Part shown: in pieces, positions 52,273-60,282 of the stretch | Layout of the letters: every line of letters begins with the position of its first letter | Numbering within the stretch: position 1 is the first letter of the stretch | Source: Methanosarcina baikalica | GTDB taxonomy: Archaea; Halobacteriota; Methanosarcinia; Methanosarcinales; Methanosarcinaceae | Reading direction: 5' to 3' | NCBI RefSeq assembly: GCF_031461075.1 | Contig: NZ_JAVKPK010000007.1 | Span: 1-64,000 of the forward strand | Length of the DNA: 64,000 bases | Made by a program: the position numbers and the translations under genes | Notes under the pieces: generated by a model | Seen by the model: only the letters and a program-made list of their open reading frames with translations | Told to the model about the DNA's origin: nothing | Databases searched by the model: none

Positions 52273-53319
52273 TCAAAAAATGACTCTTTCAACACCTGAT
52301 TCTTTGAGAAGCTTCGAAGCAGTAACGATAGTATTACGATACTCCATACGACCGCGATATTCCAATGCTGAGTGCAGGTACCAGTTGTTCCTATAACACG
52401 GAGCACGATTGATATGCACACCGCCAATACGGTTACCTCCACCAGCCATCACCCACATGGGAATATCATCATAGCTCCATCCAGCCGCTGGTCCGATGTC
52501 GATATCTCTCAGAACCAGACGCATGATTGCAATAATACGGGAGCCTTCCATTGTCGAGCAACGCGGGTGTTCCTCCATAGGTGTTCCTCTGACCGGGAAG
52601 AAGCGACTCACATACACGCTTTTCAGGTTCCTGAACTGGCGGACAAAGAACATGAAATCCACATAATCTTTGTAACGTTCAGGCCCTGTCGTCAACCCGG
52701 CAAGCATCCCGGTACCGAACTCCAGCCCTGCATCGTTAATCGTCTCCGCCAGTTTCACCTTGGCATCGAAGCTGTCTCCTGCCTTGACCTTTTGGAATAG
52801 GTCACGATTCGCAGTCTCAAAGGATGCTCCGATACGTTTCACACCAAGCCGTTTCAGTTCCAAGAGGCTTTCCTCTGACATGGCAGCACCGACATTAACC
52901 GTTATGTCAGCTGATGTAAGGGGAGCGATTGTGCGGACTATCTCAACAATGTCCCTGCCATCGGACCGGCGGTCTGTGCCACCGCTAAGATGGAATTCTC
53001 TCAGTCCCTGCTCTTCAATGTATTTCACACCAATCTTTATTTCATCAATGGTCAGGGGCTGGGTAGTATCCTTGGTCCAGTACGGGCAATATGAACATAG
53101 TGGCTGCAGTTTGCAGGGAAGAACCGAGGCAATTCCCCCACTCCATCGAAAAGTGTTACCTATCTCTTTATTTTTTACTGCTGAGGCTGTCCGGAACATA
53201 TCCTGTGCTTTTGCAAAATTCTCGGTTTCTTTAAAAAGAAAGAGAGCCTCATCGTAATCGATGGGCTCATTTATGCCTTTCTGAAGTATTTCTTCATAAG
53301 ACATTACCTGATTCGTCAT
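52273..53319 (-). CDS. Radical SAM enzyme of the HmdB/biotin-synthase-like group (CX5CX2C)
   Basis: A 348-residue protein. The iron-sulfur motif is unusual: Cys 69, 75 and 78 (CKLQPLCSYC) make CX5CX2C, the spacing reported for HmdB, an enzyme of FeGP cofactor synthesis for [Fe]-hydrogenase. The rest follows the BioB/HydE/ThiH layout: REFHLSGGT, TVNVGAAMSEESL, ASFETANRDLF, LEFGTGMLAG, and a BATS-like C-terminus. Methanosarcina is not known to have [Fe]-hydrogenase, and no hmd gene is here, so a different product is likely. The start overlaps the lipoprotein stop by four bases (ATGA) and the permease follows 125 bases downstream, so the enzyme sits inside a metal- or cofactor-uptake operon. Confidence 0.8.
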   Translation of the reverse strand: MTNQVMSYEEILQKGINEPIDYDEALFLFKETENFAKAQDMFRTASAVKNKEIGNTFRWSGGIASVLPCKLQPLCSYCPYWTKDTTQPLTIDEIKIGVKYIEEQGLREFHLSGGTDRRSDGRDIVEIVRTIAPLTSADITVNVGAAMSEESLLELKRLGVKRIGASFETANRDLFQKVKAGDSFDAKVKLAETINDAGLEFGTGMLAGLTTGPERYKDYVDFMFFVRQFRNLKSVYVSRFFPVRGTPMEEHPRCSTMEGSRIIAIMRLVLRDIDIGPAAGWSYDDIPMWVMAGGGNRIGGVHINRAPCYRNNWYLHSALEYRGRMEYRNTIVTASKLLKESGVERVIF

Positions 53320-54668
53320 GTTACCGTCTCCGCGATTTGCTCATCTGTTATGTTATCGTAGAGGTAGAACTCTGAGTAGAACTCACGCGTCTCGTTATTG
53401 AAATCAAAAGTTACTTTATCTGGGTGAAGTTTCTCTGCTGTCCACATTAGACCCATAATTGATTGAATTCCGTCTAATGATTCCCAACGGGGAGCTGCGT
53501 ATACATGACCATTCTTCACTGCATTGATGGATTGCCACTGAGTATCGTTTAGAATTGTATTCTTCTCTGTTTCTGTCTTTGTAATAATTACATCGGGATT
53601 CCAGAGAAGGACCTGCTCAATGTTGACAACAAGATGCTCATCAACCTTCTGGGTCGAAGTAAGCGTAGTGTTTGTATCGTACAAATCGACACCACCTGCC
53701 AGGTCGATTATCGAACTCATTACTGTAAGCGATCCCACAGTTGAAAGTGGCCCATCGTGAGACGCATAATAAACTTTCACACGCTGGTCCTCTGGAATCG
53801 TCGAAGTAATATCAGTCACCTTTTTGACAGAATTGTACCAGTAATCTGCAAGTTCGTTTGATTCTTCCTCATTACCCAGTATCTTGCCCATTAATCTGAA
53901 TGATTGCTCGTAGTCTGTCAGATTGTCTTTAGAGATAGCAACCACTGGTGCTGCATAATCAATCTGCTCCTGGTCTAAGTTCGGATCTTTTGTCATAGAC
54001 ACAATCACATCAGGATCCAGTGCCAGCATCTGTTCTTGGTTCATACCTTTGAAATATACCCCAGTAACAGGCAGACCACTTAGAGTGTCATTTGCGTCCT
54101 CCGGTACCAAACGAGGGTTTGCATTGAACACCATATCTATACTGTTTAGTTTTTCTGATGCCAATCGCCATGTCATATATGTGGGAATCGGATGCAGACA
54201 ACTGATTCTTTTAATGTTTTCAGAAGTAGGAATCGCCACCGTTCTCTGTGCTATGTCAGTAAGCTCTATTGTATCATCGGAGTCACTTGTCTGTGAAGAA
54301 CTGCTGCTACTGGAATGTCCGCTGCCTGAATGACGTGTCGGTAAGCTTACATTGCTGTCAGAATAACTTGTGGTATTAGATGTGGTATTATTAAATGTAG
54401 TATTAAACGTGATATTAGATGTGGTATTAGTAACATTCAGGGAATAAACGGGTGCACTCTCGTTGGCTCCGTTAGTACCAATATCCTCTGCGACACTCGT
54501 CGATTTATCATCGCTGTTGTTTTCTTTTTCGGCAACGTGGTCTACTTTTTCCGTGATCTTATCAGAACTTTCACTTTCCTTTGCCGAATCACTGTCCGTA
54601 CAGCCACTTAAAAAGACTGCAGCCACCAACATCATGGTTATGAAAAGGATTTTGAATTGTTTATTCAT
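53316..54668 (-). CDS. ABC transporter substrate-binding lipoprotein (iron-complex/cobalamin type)
   Basis: A 450-residue exported protein. A signal sequence FKILFITMMLVAAVFLSGC ends in a lipobox with Cys 23. Residues 24-135 form an Asp/Ser/Thr/Asn-rich linker with many N-glycosylation sequons (NVTNTTSNIT, FNTTFNNTTSNTT) and a Ser run. The binding domain from about 135 has the type III solute-binding layout: RTVAIPTSENIKRISCLH, ALDPDVIVSMTKD, LLWNPDVIITKT and GIQSIMGLMWTAEKLHPD. It binds a metal complex or cofactor outside the cell for the co-encoded permease. First gene of the operon; it has a leader of about 300 bases. Confidence 0.88.
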   Translation of the reverse strand: MNKQFKILFITMMLVAAVFLSGCTDSDSAKESESSDKITEKVDHVAEKENNSDDKSTSVAEDIGTNGANESAPVYSLNVTNTTSNITFNTTFNNTTSNTTSYSDSNVSLPTRHSGSGHSSSSSSSQTSDSDDTIELTDIAQRTVAIPTSENIKRISCLHPIPTYMTWRLASEKLNSIDMVFNANPRLVPEDANDTLSGLPVTGVYFKGMNQEQMLALDPDVIVSMTKDPNLDQEQIDYAAPVVAISKDNLTDYEQSFRLMGKILGNEEESNELADYWYNSVKKVTDITSTIPEDQRVKVYYASHDGPLSTVGSLTVMSSIIDLAGGVDLYDTNTTLTSTQKVDEHLVVNIEQVLLWNPDVIITKTETEKNTILNDTQWQSINAVKNGHVYAAPRWESLDGIQSIMGLMWTAEKLHPDKVTFDFNNETREFYSEFYLYDNITDEQIAETVT

Positions 54669-54974
54669 ATCGAATCCACCTCTACAAGCAATTTGTTGTC
54701 ATGTACATGCAACCTGCAATGAATGAATCTGAGCCATGCTCAGTAAACTACGGAAGTCAAGCCTTGTCATAGCCAAGGATTCCCACTATAGTCATGGAGA
54801 GAAATCATCAACAGCTACCACTGGGATGTTTCAGAGCGTTTTACTCATCCTGCGCAACTGCTGGTCTGTCGGTTACATGCTTACGCACGATGTCAGGGCC
54901 ATAATCAATATAATTTCAGAAATGAACTCTTTTTGCATTCATAGCAAGACCACAAACTTTCAATGCTTATAGCG

Positions 54975-54994
54975 TTATGTTCGAACGAACATAA
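54975..54994. promoter_or_regulatory. Palindromic operator of the uptake operon
   Basis: TTATGTTCG (54975-54983) and CGAACATAA (54986-54994) are exact inverted repeats with a two-base spacer. On the minus strand this lies between the TATA box (54998-55003) and the expected transcription start near 54975, a position from which a bound repressor would block transcription. Confidence 0.65.
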
Positions 54995-54997
54995 TGG

Positions 54998-55003
54998 TAT
55001 AAA
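54998..55003 (-). promoter_or_regulatory. TATA box of the uptake operon
   Basis: TTTATA on the minus strand (TATAAA on the plus strand), followed by the palindrome. The start of transcription would lie about 25 bases downstream, giving a leader near 300 bases before the ATG at 54668. Confidence 0.5.
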
Positions 55004-55029
55004 TAGCTATCGTGTTTTCAGAATGACGT

Positions 55030-55190
55030 TGAATATATTTAGAGCAAAATAACAGGTGTATTTGTCATTGGAAGCTACGTGAAACCAATGACCTTCTTTC
55101 TTGATATTCGTCCCTGTTTCATCGCAATGGATCACAGGAGAAGTGATTACCTTCTCTCGAATCACATTTTCAAATTCCTCTAAATTCCGG
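55030..55190 (-). pseudogene. Remnant of an IS66-like transposase
   Basis: The minus strand reads FENVIREKVITSPVIHCDE, then TGTNIKKEGHWFHVASNDKY, resembling the conserved HVDETG ... HWLHVAST region of IS66-family transposases. Only about 50 codons are recognisable and nothing on either side continues the gene, so it is a fragment. Confidence 0.6.
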
Positions 55191-55269
55191 AAAAAGAAAA
55201 ATTAGCACCGAAGAAAAAAATTCATCTGCATCTTGATTAAAAAAAGCTGCGATAAAATAATTCGTTTAC

Positions 55270-55414
55270 TTGCGAACGAATCATGCTCATAAAATCAGAG
55301 TGAAATGTCAGAAGAAATTGCGAACGAGCAACAACATAGCAAAAAATCTGGTTTTAAGGGTATAGTTTAGGATATTAGGAGGGTCTAATGTCTTCAGTAG
55401 ACGCTCGTTCGCAA
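55270..55414. repeat. Three copies of TTGCGAACGA
   Basis: TTGCGAACGA at 55270-55279 and 55318-55327, and its inverse TCGTTCGCAA at 55405-55414. The GAACG core is shared with the palindrome at 54975. It could be a cluster of binding sites or leftover ends of mobile DNA. Confidence 0.5.
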
Positions 55415-55594
55415 GTTAACAAACGATTTCTGAATATAAATACCTTTCGTAGATATACGAACAGCGCCCAAGCCATGCGAAAAACTCCCTGGAAAAAAGA
55501 TATTGGAAAACACTCTGGCAATATTCCAGCATCTTTTATAAAATTGAAAAAGCTTTATACTCTTCAGAAAGACCGGAAAATTCTCCAGGCATTC

Positions 55595-56881
55595 TCAGTC
55601 TTCCCGGGGCTCTAAAAGAGCCTGAGCCCTGTTAATTATCTCTGTTCTGGCTTCATAGTCAACCAGGATCCGCTCTCCGTACTCAACCCTATGCACGATT
55701 CCTTCTTCGTAAAGCCACGAAAGAAGTGACATTCCTTTCTCCGAATTCGGCAAGGAAAGAGGACAAAAAGACCAGGCAGGCAAATGTCTAATAATCTCGG
55801 CTTTTAGCGCAGTCATGCCGATCCCTTCTTTTGCGGAAACAAACGCAGGATTCGGAGCCATATAGCCTATCTGTTCCATAATACTATCGAGTTCGGATTT
55901 ATCAAGCAGATCGGTCTTATTAAGCACGGTAATGACAGGAACTCCCTGGATGCGGTCCCATAGAGTATCATGGGATGTAGAAAGTTTCTGCAGGATCGTC
56001 TCTGGTTTTTCGCTTGCATCGACAACCAGGAGTATAAGATCCGAGAGGAAAATCTCTTCCAGCGTGGACTTGAAGGCATCAACCAGCCAGTGGGGAAGAT
56101 CCTCGATAAACCCAACGGTATCGGTCAAAAGAGCTTTTCGCCCTCCAAGGTCCAGGGCACGGGTCATGGGCACAAGCGTTGTGAAGAGCATATCCTTTAC
56201 CTCAACACTCTCATTCACAATAGCATTGAAAAGAGTGCTCTTTCCCGCATTTGTATATCCTGCAAGGGAAATTAAGGAAAAGCCTTTCATGTGCCTGAAG
56301 GCCCTCAAGGATTCATCGTCTTTTTTTGCAGATTCAAGCTCACTTTCAATTCTTGCGATCCTTTTCTTCAGGTCATGTTCATAAGAATCCTCGTAATCTC
56401 CAAGCCCCATAAACCCTGCCCTTTCCTCCTTCTTCAGGAGAGAAACAATAGCTCTTGCCCTTGGAACTTCGTATTTCAGCCTTGCCAGTTCCACCTGGAG
56501 CTTTGAGCGATGAGTAGTTGCTCTTTTTGCAAAGATCTCAAGGATAAGCTGAAATTTGTCGATAACCTGACATCCGCAGATTTCAGAGATATTGAAAAGT
56601 TGTGTCGTAGAAAGCTTGTTATAGAAAATTACCTTTTCTGCACCCGTGCTTCTCACAAGTTCGGCAAGTTCCTCTATCTTCCCTCTTCCAAGCTGATACC
56701 TTGAGTCCGGATATCTGGTCTGAGTAAGTTCGCCAACCGGAACGTACCCTGCAGCTCTTGCAAGTTCCCGAAGTTCCTTGAAGAGATTTTCCTCGCGTTC
56801 AGGATCTGAATTGGGAAGGGTCCTTTTAACGAGAATTACCCTGTCCTCGTTATCGAATTTGTGTTCTGCTGAAATGTTTAT
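55595..56881 (-). CDS. hflX: GTPase HflX, full-length frame beginning at ATA
   Basis: The G domain and flanks are unmistakable: GYTNAGKST (G1, about 208-216), DTVGFIEDLP (G3), NKTD (G4). HflX binds the large ribosomal subunit and splits or rescues stalled ribosomes. The normal N-terminal domain is also present upstream of any ATG: RVILVKRTLPNSDPEREENL, GYVPVGELTQTR and SRYQLGRGKIEELAELV are clear HflX sequence. The in-frame stop ends seven codons before ATA 56881-56879, so ATA at 56881 is the natural start for a 428-residue protein of typical length; a GTG at 56656 would cut off 75 residues. The ATA overlaps the upstream gene stop as ATAA, where ATGA would be normal. Confidence 0.9.
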   Translation of the reverse strand: MNISAEHKFDNEDRVILVKRTLPNSDPEREENLFKELRELARAAGYVPVGELTQTRYPDSRYQLGRGKIEELAELVRSTGAEKVIFYNKLSTTQLFNISEICGCQVIDKFQLILEIFAKRATTHRSKLQVELARLKYEVPRARAIVSLLKKEERAGFMGLGDYEDSYEHDLKKRIARIESELESAKKDDESLRAFRHMKGFSLISLAGYTNAGKSTLFNAIVNESVEVKDMLFTTLVPMTRALDLGGRKALLTDTVGFIEDLPHWLVDAFKSTLEEIFLSDLILLVVDASEKPETILQKLSTSHDTLWDRIQGVPVITVLNKTDLLDKSELDSIMEQIGYMAPNPAFVSAKEGIGMTALKAEIIRHLPAWSFCPLSLPNSEKGMSLLSWLYEEGIVHRVEYGERILVDYEARTEIINRAQALLEPRED

Positions 56882-57273
56882 GCCTCGATTTGAAGTTCGT
56901 TAATCAGTAAATTGCGTGCGCTCAGAGAAATGTGGTGTACAAGTTCTATCGCCCTTCTCTCGGCAATAGATTCCTGATATTTGAAAGCCCTGGTAAACAT
57001 ACTTTCCGGCACCCACAAGGGTTTATTGTACATATCCCCCTTTTCTGCCACAATAGTGCCCTCGAAAGAAAGCTGGTTAGCCGTATCCTCAATGAGCTGT
57101 ACGACATCCGGCAAACTGGGAGCTAGATTAAGCCAGACCGGCAGGATCTTGATCTGCCTGACCTTCTCTATATGGTTGGCTGAGACAGTCAGAGCTGCTG
57201 CAGCACAGACCATATAATACCCTCCTTTAATCCTGTGCCTGCCAGAGATGTCCACTGCAATAATGTCCCACAT
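56878..57273 (-). CDS. DUF2209-like conserved methanogen protein
   Basis: A 131-residue protein from ATG 57273, chosen because GAGGGTGA lies six to ten bases upstream; a longer frame to 57507 overlaps the upstream gene and is not supported. The sequence MWDIIAVDISGRHRIKGGYY and VCAAAALTVSANHIEKVRQI fits the archaeal DUF2209 family, which has an RNase-H-like appearance (VDISGRHR) but no known function. It lies between endA and hflX; its stop overlaps the hflX start region, so they are probably co-translated. Confidence 0.75.
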   Translation of the reverse strand: MWDIIAVDISGRHRIKGGYYMVCAAAALTVSANHIEKVRQIKILPVWLNLAPSLPDVVQLIEDTANQLSFEGTIVAEKGDMYNKPLWVPESMFTRAFKYQESIAERRAIELVHHISLSARNLLINELQIEA

Positions 57274-57361
57274 GTATACTTCACCCTCGCGCCGGAGATC
57301 CCATTTTCGTGAAATTGTAAAGGAAACGATTACATTAATGGAGGGAAAGCCCCTCATAGTA

Positions 57362-58423
57362 TCACATTTTAATTCTGCTGATGTCCAGGTACTTGACCTC
57401 TTCCCCTTTCTCGACTGCAAAAAGCATTGTCTTACGCACGCTGTTTGCAAGCCGTATAGCTCCGGACATAACTGGAAGCCTGAACTCGAAATCTGCAGGG
57501 ATGACATTTACAAGGTATTCTGAATGCGGAATTTTTTCTATTGACTCGACTTTTCTGTATACCCTGAAATTCGTCCCGAACTTAAAGCCGGTTTTGACCA
57601 CATGCCCGGAGTCCCTGAGGTGTTTATATGCACTATACTTTCTCAGGAAAGAACTCTCGATCTCAGAGGCTTTTTCAGTAAACTTGTCGAATGAAAACAC
57701 TTCGCCTTTTCTGTCCCGAACCGTTATAACACCTCCGGAAAAAAGATAGAGGGACTCTACCAGGGAGAGTTGTAGCCTTTCCGAATCAAGCATTTTCCCG
57801 TAAAAGCCCCTGGTATACAGAGTTTCAGAAGCCTGAGAGTCCCAGGCTATTACCCTGTCTTCCAGGAAGGTAGCATCGGTTTTGACTGCAGGATAAGGTT
57901 CAGGCATTTTCCCTTCAGGAGCTGCAGTTTTAACCTCATAGAAAGTAAGGTCACTTTCTTCATCCACCACAGCAAGGATAAACTGCTTGTGCACGTTTTC
58001 TGCCGAAGCAACCGATTCCTGCAGAAGTGTTACGGGAAGGAGCTGTCTTTCCGACTGAACATGGACAAAAATCGTTGCCGCACTTTTGCCTGGATGGCTG
58101 CCTCTGGGATATACCCTGAAATCCGCAGCTGACGGCTGGACGTAATATCCCCGCTCTTTAAGGTCCTTATATACTATGTACTTCAACTCAAAATTCGGTT
58201 GCCTCAGAGAAGCCTGTTCGAAAAAGGCCCTGAAATCAAGCAATTTGCCTTCGAGTTCGATCTCGAGCTTTCCTCTGGACAGAAGGAAGGCAGCTTCTAC
58301 AAGCGAGAGTTCTAGCCCGTCACCTTTAGGGCGCCCGAAGTAACCTGTTTTATAAAGTTCGGCTACCGCTTCCTTTCCGGCAAGGACCCGGTCACCTTTA
58401 AGTTGTGTTTTCAATAGTTTCAC
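57362..58423 (-). CDS. endA: tRNA-splicing endonuclease, two-repeat homodimeric type
   Basis: A 353-residue protein with two tandem repeats of the endonuclease fold, as in the EndA of Archaeoglobus and Methanosarcina. The C-terminal repeat has the catalytic triad Tyr 289 (NFRVYRK), His 300 (IPHSEYLVNV) and Lys 331 (LANSVRKTMLF); the N-terminal repeat keeps the fold (LELSLVEAAFLLSRG, DFRVYPRGSHPG) but lacks the lysine and tyrosine set. It removes introns from tRNA and rRNA precursors at bulge-helix-bulge motifs. Its 3' end is 90 bases upstream of the DUF2209-like start. Confidence 0.93.
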   Translation of the reverse strand: MKLLKTQLKGDRVLAGKEAVAELYKTGYFGRPKGDGLELSLVEAAFLLSRGKLEIELEGKLLDFRAFFEQASLRQPNFELKYIVYKDLKERGYYVQPSAADFRVYPRGSHPGKSAATIFVHVQSERQLLPVTLLQESVASAENVHKQFILAVVDEESDLTFYEVKTAAPEGKMPEPYPAVKTDATFLEDRVIAWDSQASETLYTRGFYGKMLDSERLQLSLVESLYLFSGGVITVRDRKGEVFSFDKFTEKASEIESSFLRKYSAYKHLRDSGHVVKTGFKFGTNFRVYRKVESIEKIPHSEYLVNVIPADFEFRLPVMSGAIRLANSVRKTMLFAVEKGEEVKYLDISRIKM

Positions 58424-58483
58424 CTGAAAAGAAAATAAAATGAAAATAAGTGATTTTATTTAGTACTATAATCCAGTTTGTTG

Positions 58484-58558
58484 TAATCCATTTTTAGATA
58501 ATTTGCTATAATCCATTTTTAGATAATTTGCTATAATCCATTTTTAGATAATTTGTTA
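58484..58558. repeat. Three tandem 25-bp repeats upstream of endA
   Basis: The 25-base unit TAATCCATTTTTAGATAATT followed by TGCTA occurs three times head-to-tail at 58484-58508, 58509-58533 and 58534-58558 (third unit with one change). Diverged partial units flank it. It lies in the 250-base gap between cfbB (stop at 58672) and endA (start at 58423), in the endA promoter region. Confidence 0.8.
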
Positions 58559-58671
58559 TAATCTGGTTTAATATAATATTGTTTTTTCTACGTGAAAGGC
58601 TTCAGACTGCATCTGTAATGTTTTACGCGGGCTCGTTATAACCCGCTATATCTCACCTGTATCGTGATACT

Positions 58672-60162
58672 TTACGGAAGATCCTTGCCCCTAAATTTGC
58701 TGGCAGCTTCTACAAGTGAGCCTGCAAGCTCCCGGTACGCAACTCCGTGCAGGTGAGCATAAGAGCCAAGAGTATTTCCGGAAATAAGTCCGTCCCTGTC
58801 ATCTTGTATTCCTGTTCCCCTCGACAGGGTTATTGCAAATTCAGCATCCTCAGGAATTTCCTTGATTTCGGAGTGATGGAACTCATGCCCTTTGAAGCTG
58901 TTGCCTTTTTTCCCGATAAGGCAGTCCTTCTCAAGAGTCCCGATATTGTAGCTGACCACTCTAGTCTGCCCCATGATCGTATGCCCTGGAAGCGCCCCTA
59001 CCATAGAATACGTGGACTCTGGCATTGATGCATCGTGGTAGGTGCCTTTTCCGGGAACACCTGTGCTTATTTTCTCCGTCAGGTACATAAGTCCCCCGCA
59101 CTCGGCATAAATAGGCATACCTGAAGCAGAAGCCATTTTAATATCCTGGCGCATGGACTCATTAGCTTCAAGTTCGGCTGCAAAAAGCTCGGGATAACCA
59201 CCCCCGATATAGAGCCCGTCAACCTCAGGAAGCGAGGAGTCTTTAACAGGACTGAAGTAAACAATATCTGCGCCTGCAATTTTCAGAAGGTCGATGTTAT
59301 CTTGATAATAGAAGTTGAAAGCTTCATCCAGTGCGACACCTATCTTCGGCTTACAGATTTCGGCATTGGGAATAAAAGAAAAAACACTATTATCAGGGCT
59401 TTTCAGGGGTTTTGCACTGCTTGCGATTTCCAGGAAGCGGTCTACATCAATTCCTCTGTTAATGATTCCCTCAATACCTTTTAACCTGTCTTCAAAGCCT
59501 TCGTCTCCAAGCCGTCTTCTGCCTTCGAGAGCCGGCATAAGTCCCAGATGGCGCATGGAAATTTGCATTGACTGATCCCTTGGAACTACCCCTATAACCG
59601 GAACGCCGGTATAGTATTCTATTGCCTCTTTTGCTTTTTCGGCATGGCGACGGCTTCCTATGTTATTAAGGATGACTCCTGCAATCTCCACATCAGTGTC
59701 GAAATTTTTGTATCCGCTGACAAGGGCAGCGCTAGAACGGGTAATGCTCCGGGCATTGATTACCAGAATTACCGGGCAGTTAAGGATCTTCGCTATCTGG
59801 GCAGTGCTTCCCAGGTCGCTTAAGCTTTCAAACCCTTCGTAAAGCCCTCTTACCCCTTCGATTACCGCAATATCAGCCTGGTCTCCGATTTCACAGGCAT
59901 GGGTGTAAACATCCAGAATCCCATTCTCGTCCATAAGGTAGCCGTCAAGGTTCCGGCAGAACCTGCCAGTTATTTCAGTATGATAGCTTGGGTCGATATA
60001 GTCCAGGGCGACTTTGAAGGGCTGGACTTTATATCCCCTTGAAACGAGGGCGGCCATCAGGCCCATGGAAATTGTTGTCTTGCCTGAAGAGGAACGGTCT
60101 GCAGAAATAAGGACCCTGGGAATACTTCTTGCTCCTGTTCCGGCTTGTTTGTCGTTAGACAT
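58672..60162 (-). CDS. cfbB: Ni-sirohydrochlorin a,c-diamide synthase
   Basis: A 496-residue enzyme of the cobyrinic acid a,c-diamide synthase family. It has an N-terminal ATP-binding part with ADRSSSGKTTISMG (21-34), VIEGVRGLYEG and NARSITRSSAALVSG, and a C-terminal glutaminase part with YAECGGLMYL (nucleophilic Cys) and GHEFHHSEI (His). In methanogens with cfbC, cfbD and cfbE it amidates the a and c side chains of Ni-sirohydrochlorin in F430 synthesis; a role in cobalamin synthesis is also possible. Last gene of the cfb group, 120 bases from cfbC. Confidence 0.9.
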   Translation of the reverse strand: MSNDKQAGTGARSIPRVLISADRSSSGKTTISMGLMAALVSRGYKVQPFKVALDYIDPSYHTEITGRFCRNLDGYLMDENGILDVYTHACEIGDQADIAVIEGVRGLYEGFESLSDLGSTAQIAKILNCPVILVINARSITRSSAALVSGYKNFDTDVEIAGVILNNIGSRRHAEKAKEAIEYYTGVPVIGVVPRDQSMQISMRHLGLMPALEGRRRLGDEGFEDRLKGIEGIINRGIDVDRFLEIASSAKPLKSPDNSVFSFIPNAEICKPKIGVALDEAFNFYYQDNIDLLKIAGADIVYFSPVKDSSLPEVDGLYIGGGYPELFAAELEANESMRQDIKMASASGMPIYAECGGLMYLTEKISTGVPGKGTYHDASMPESTYSMVGALPGHTIMGQTRVVSYNIGTLEKDCLIGKKGNSFKGHEFHHSEIKEIPEDAEFAITLSRGTGIQDDRDGLISGNTLGSYAHLHGVAYRELAGSLVEAASKFRGKDLP

Positions 60163-60282
60163 TTTTCAATACCCCTTATATTATTTACCCGGTAATCCGC
60201 TTTGCCTGGAAGTTATTGGAAGTTATGTAATCTGGCAGTTTATTGTCATTGCAACTCATCGCAACTTTATTGTTACTGAGGT

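Larger units (their letters stand above)
54669..55594. other. Leader of the uptake operon and transposon remnants
   Basis: No intact gene. From right to left it holds a frame 55388-55615 with a strong AGGAGG but no recognised product, three copies of TTGCGAACGA, an IS66-like transposase remnant (55030-55190), the palindrome and TATA box at 54975-55003, and a leader of some 300 bases before the lipoprotein gene. A frame in the leader (54736-54972, plus strand) is not believed. Confidence 0.45.

Noticed and set aside
54736..54972. Plus-strand frame in the uptake-operon leader
   Set aside because: Lies opposite the leader; contains no domain and has no ribosome binding site.
55388..55615. 75-codon plus-strand frame after AGGAGG
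   Set aside because: The ribosome binding site is good, but the product looks unlike a protein family and the end overlaps hflX on the other strand; kept only as an observation.
58484..58558. Regular 25-bp repeats considered as a CRISPR array
   Set aside because: Units are directly adjacent without spacers, only three copies, and no cas genes are in the window.
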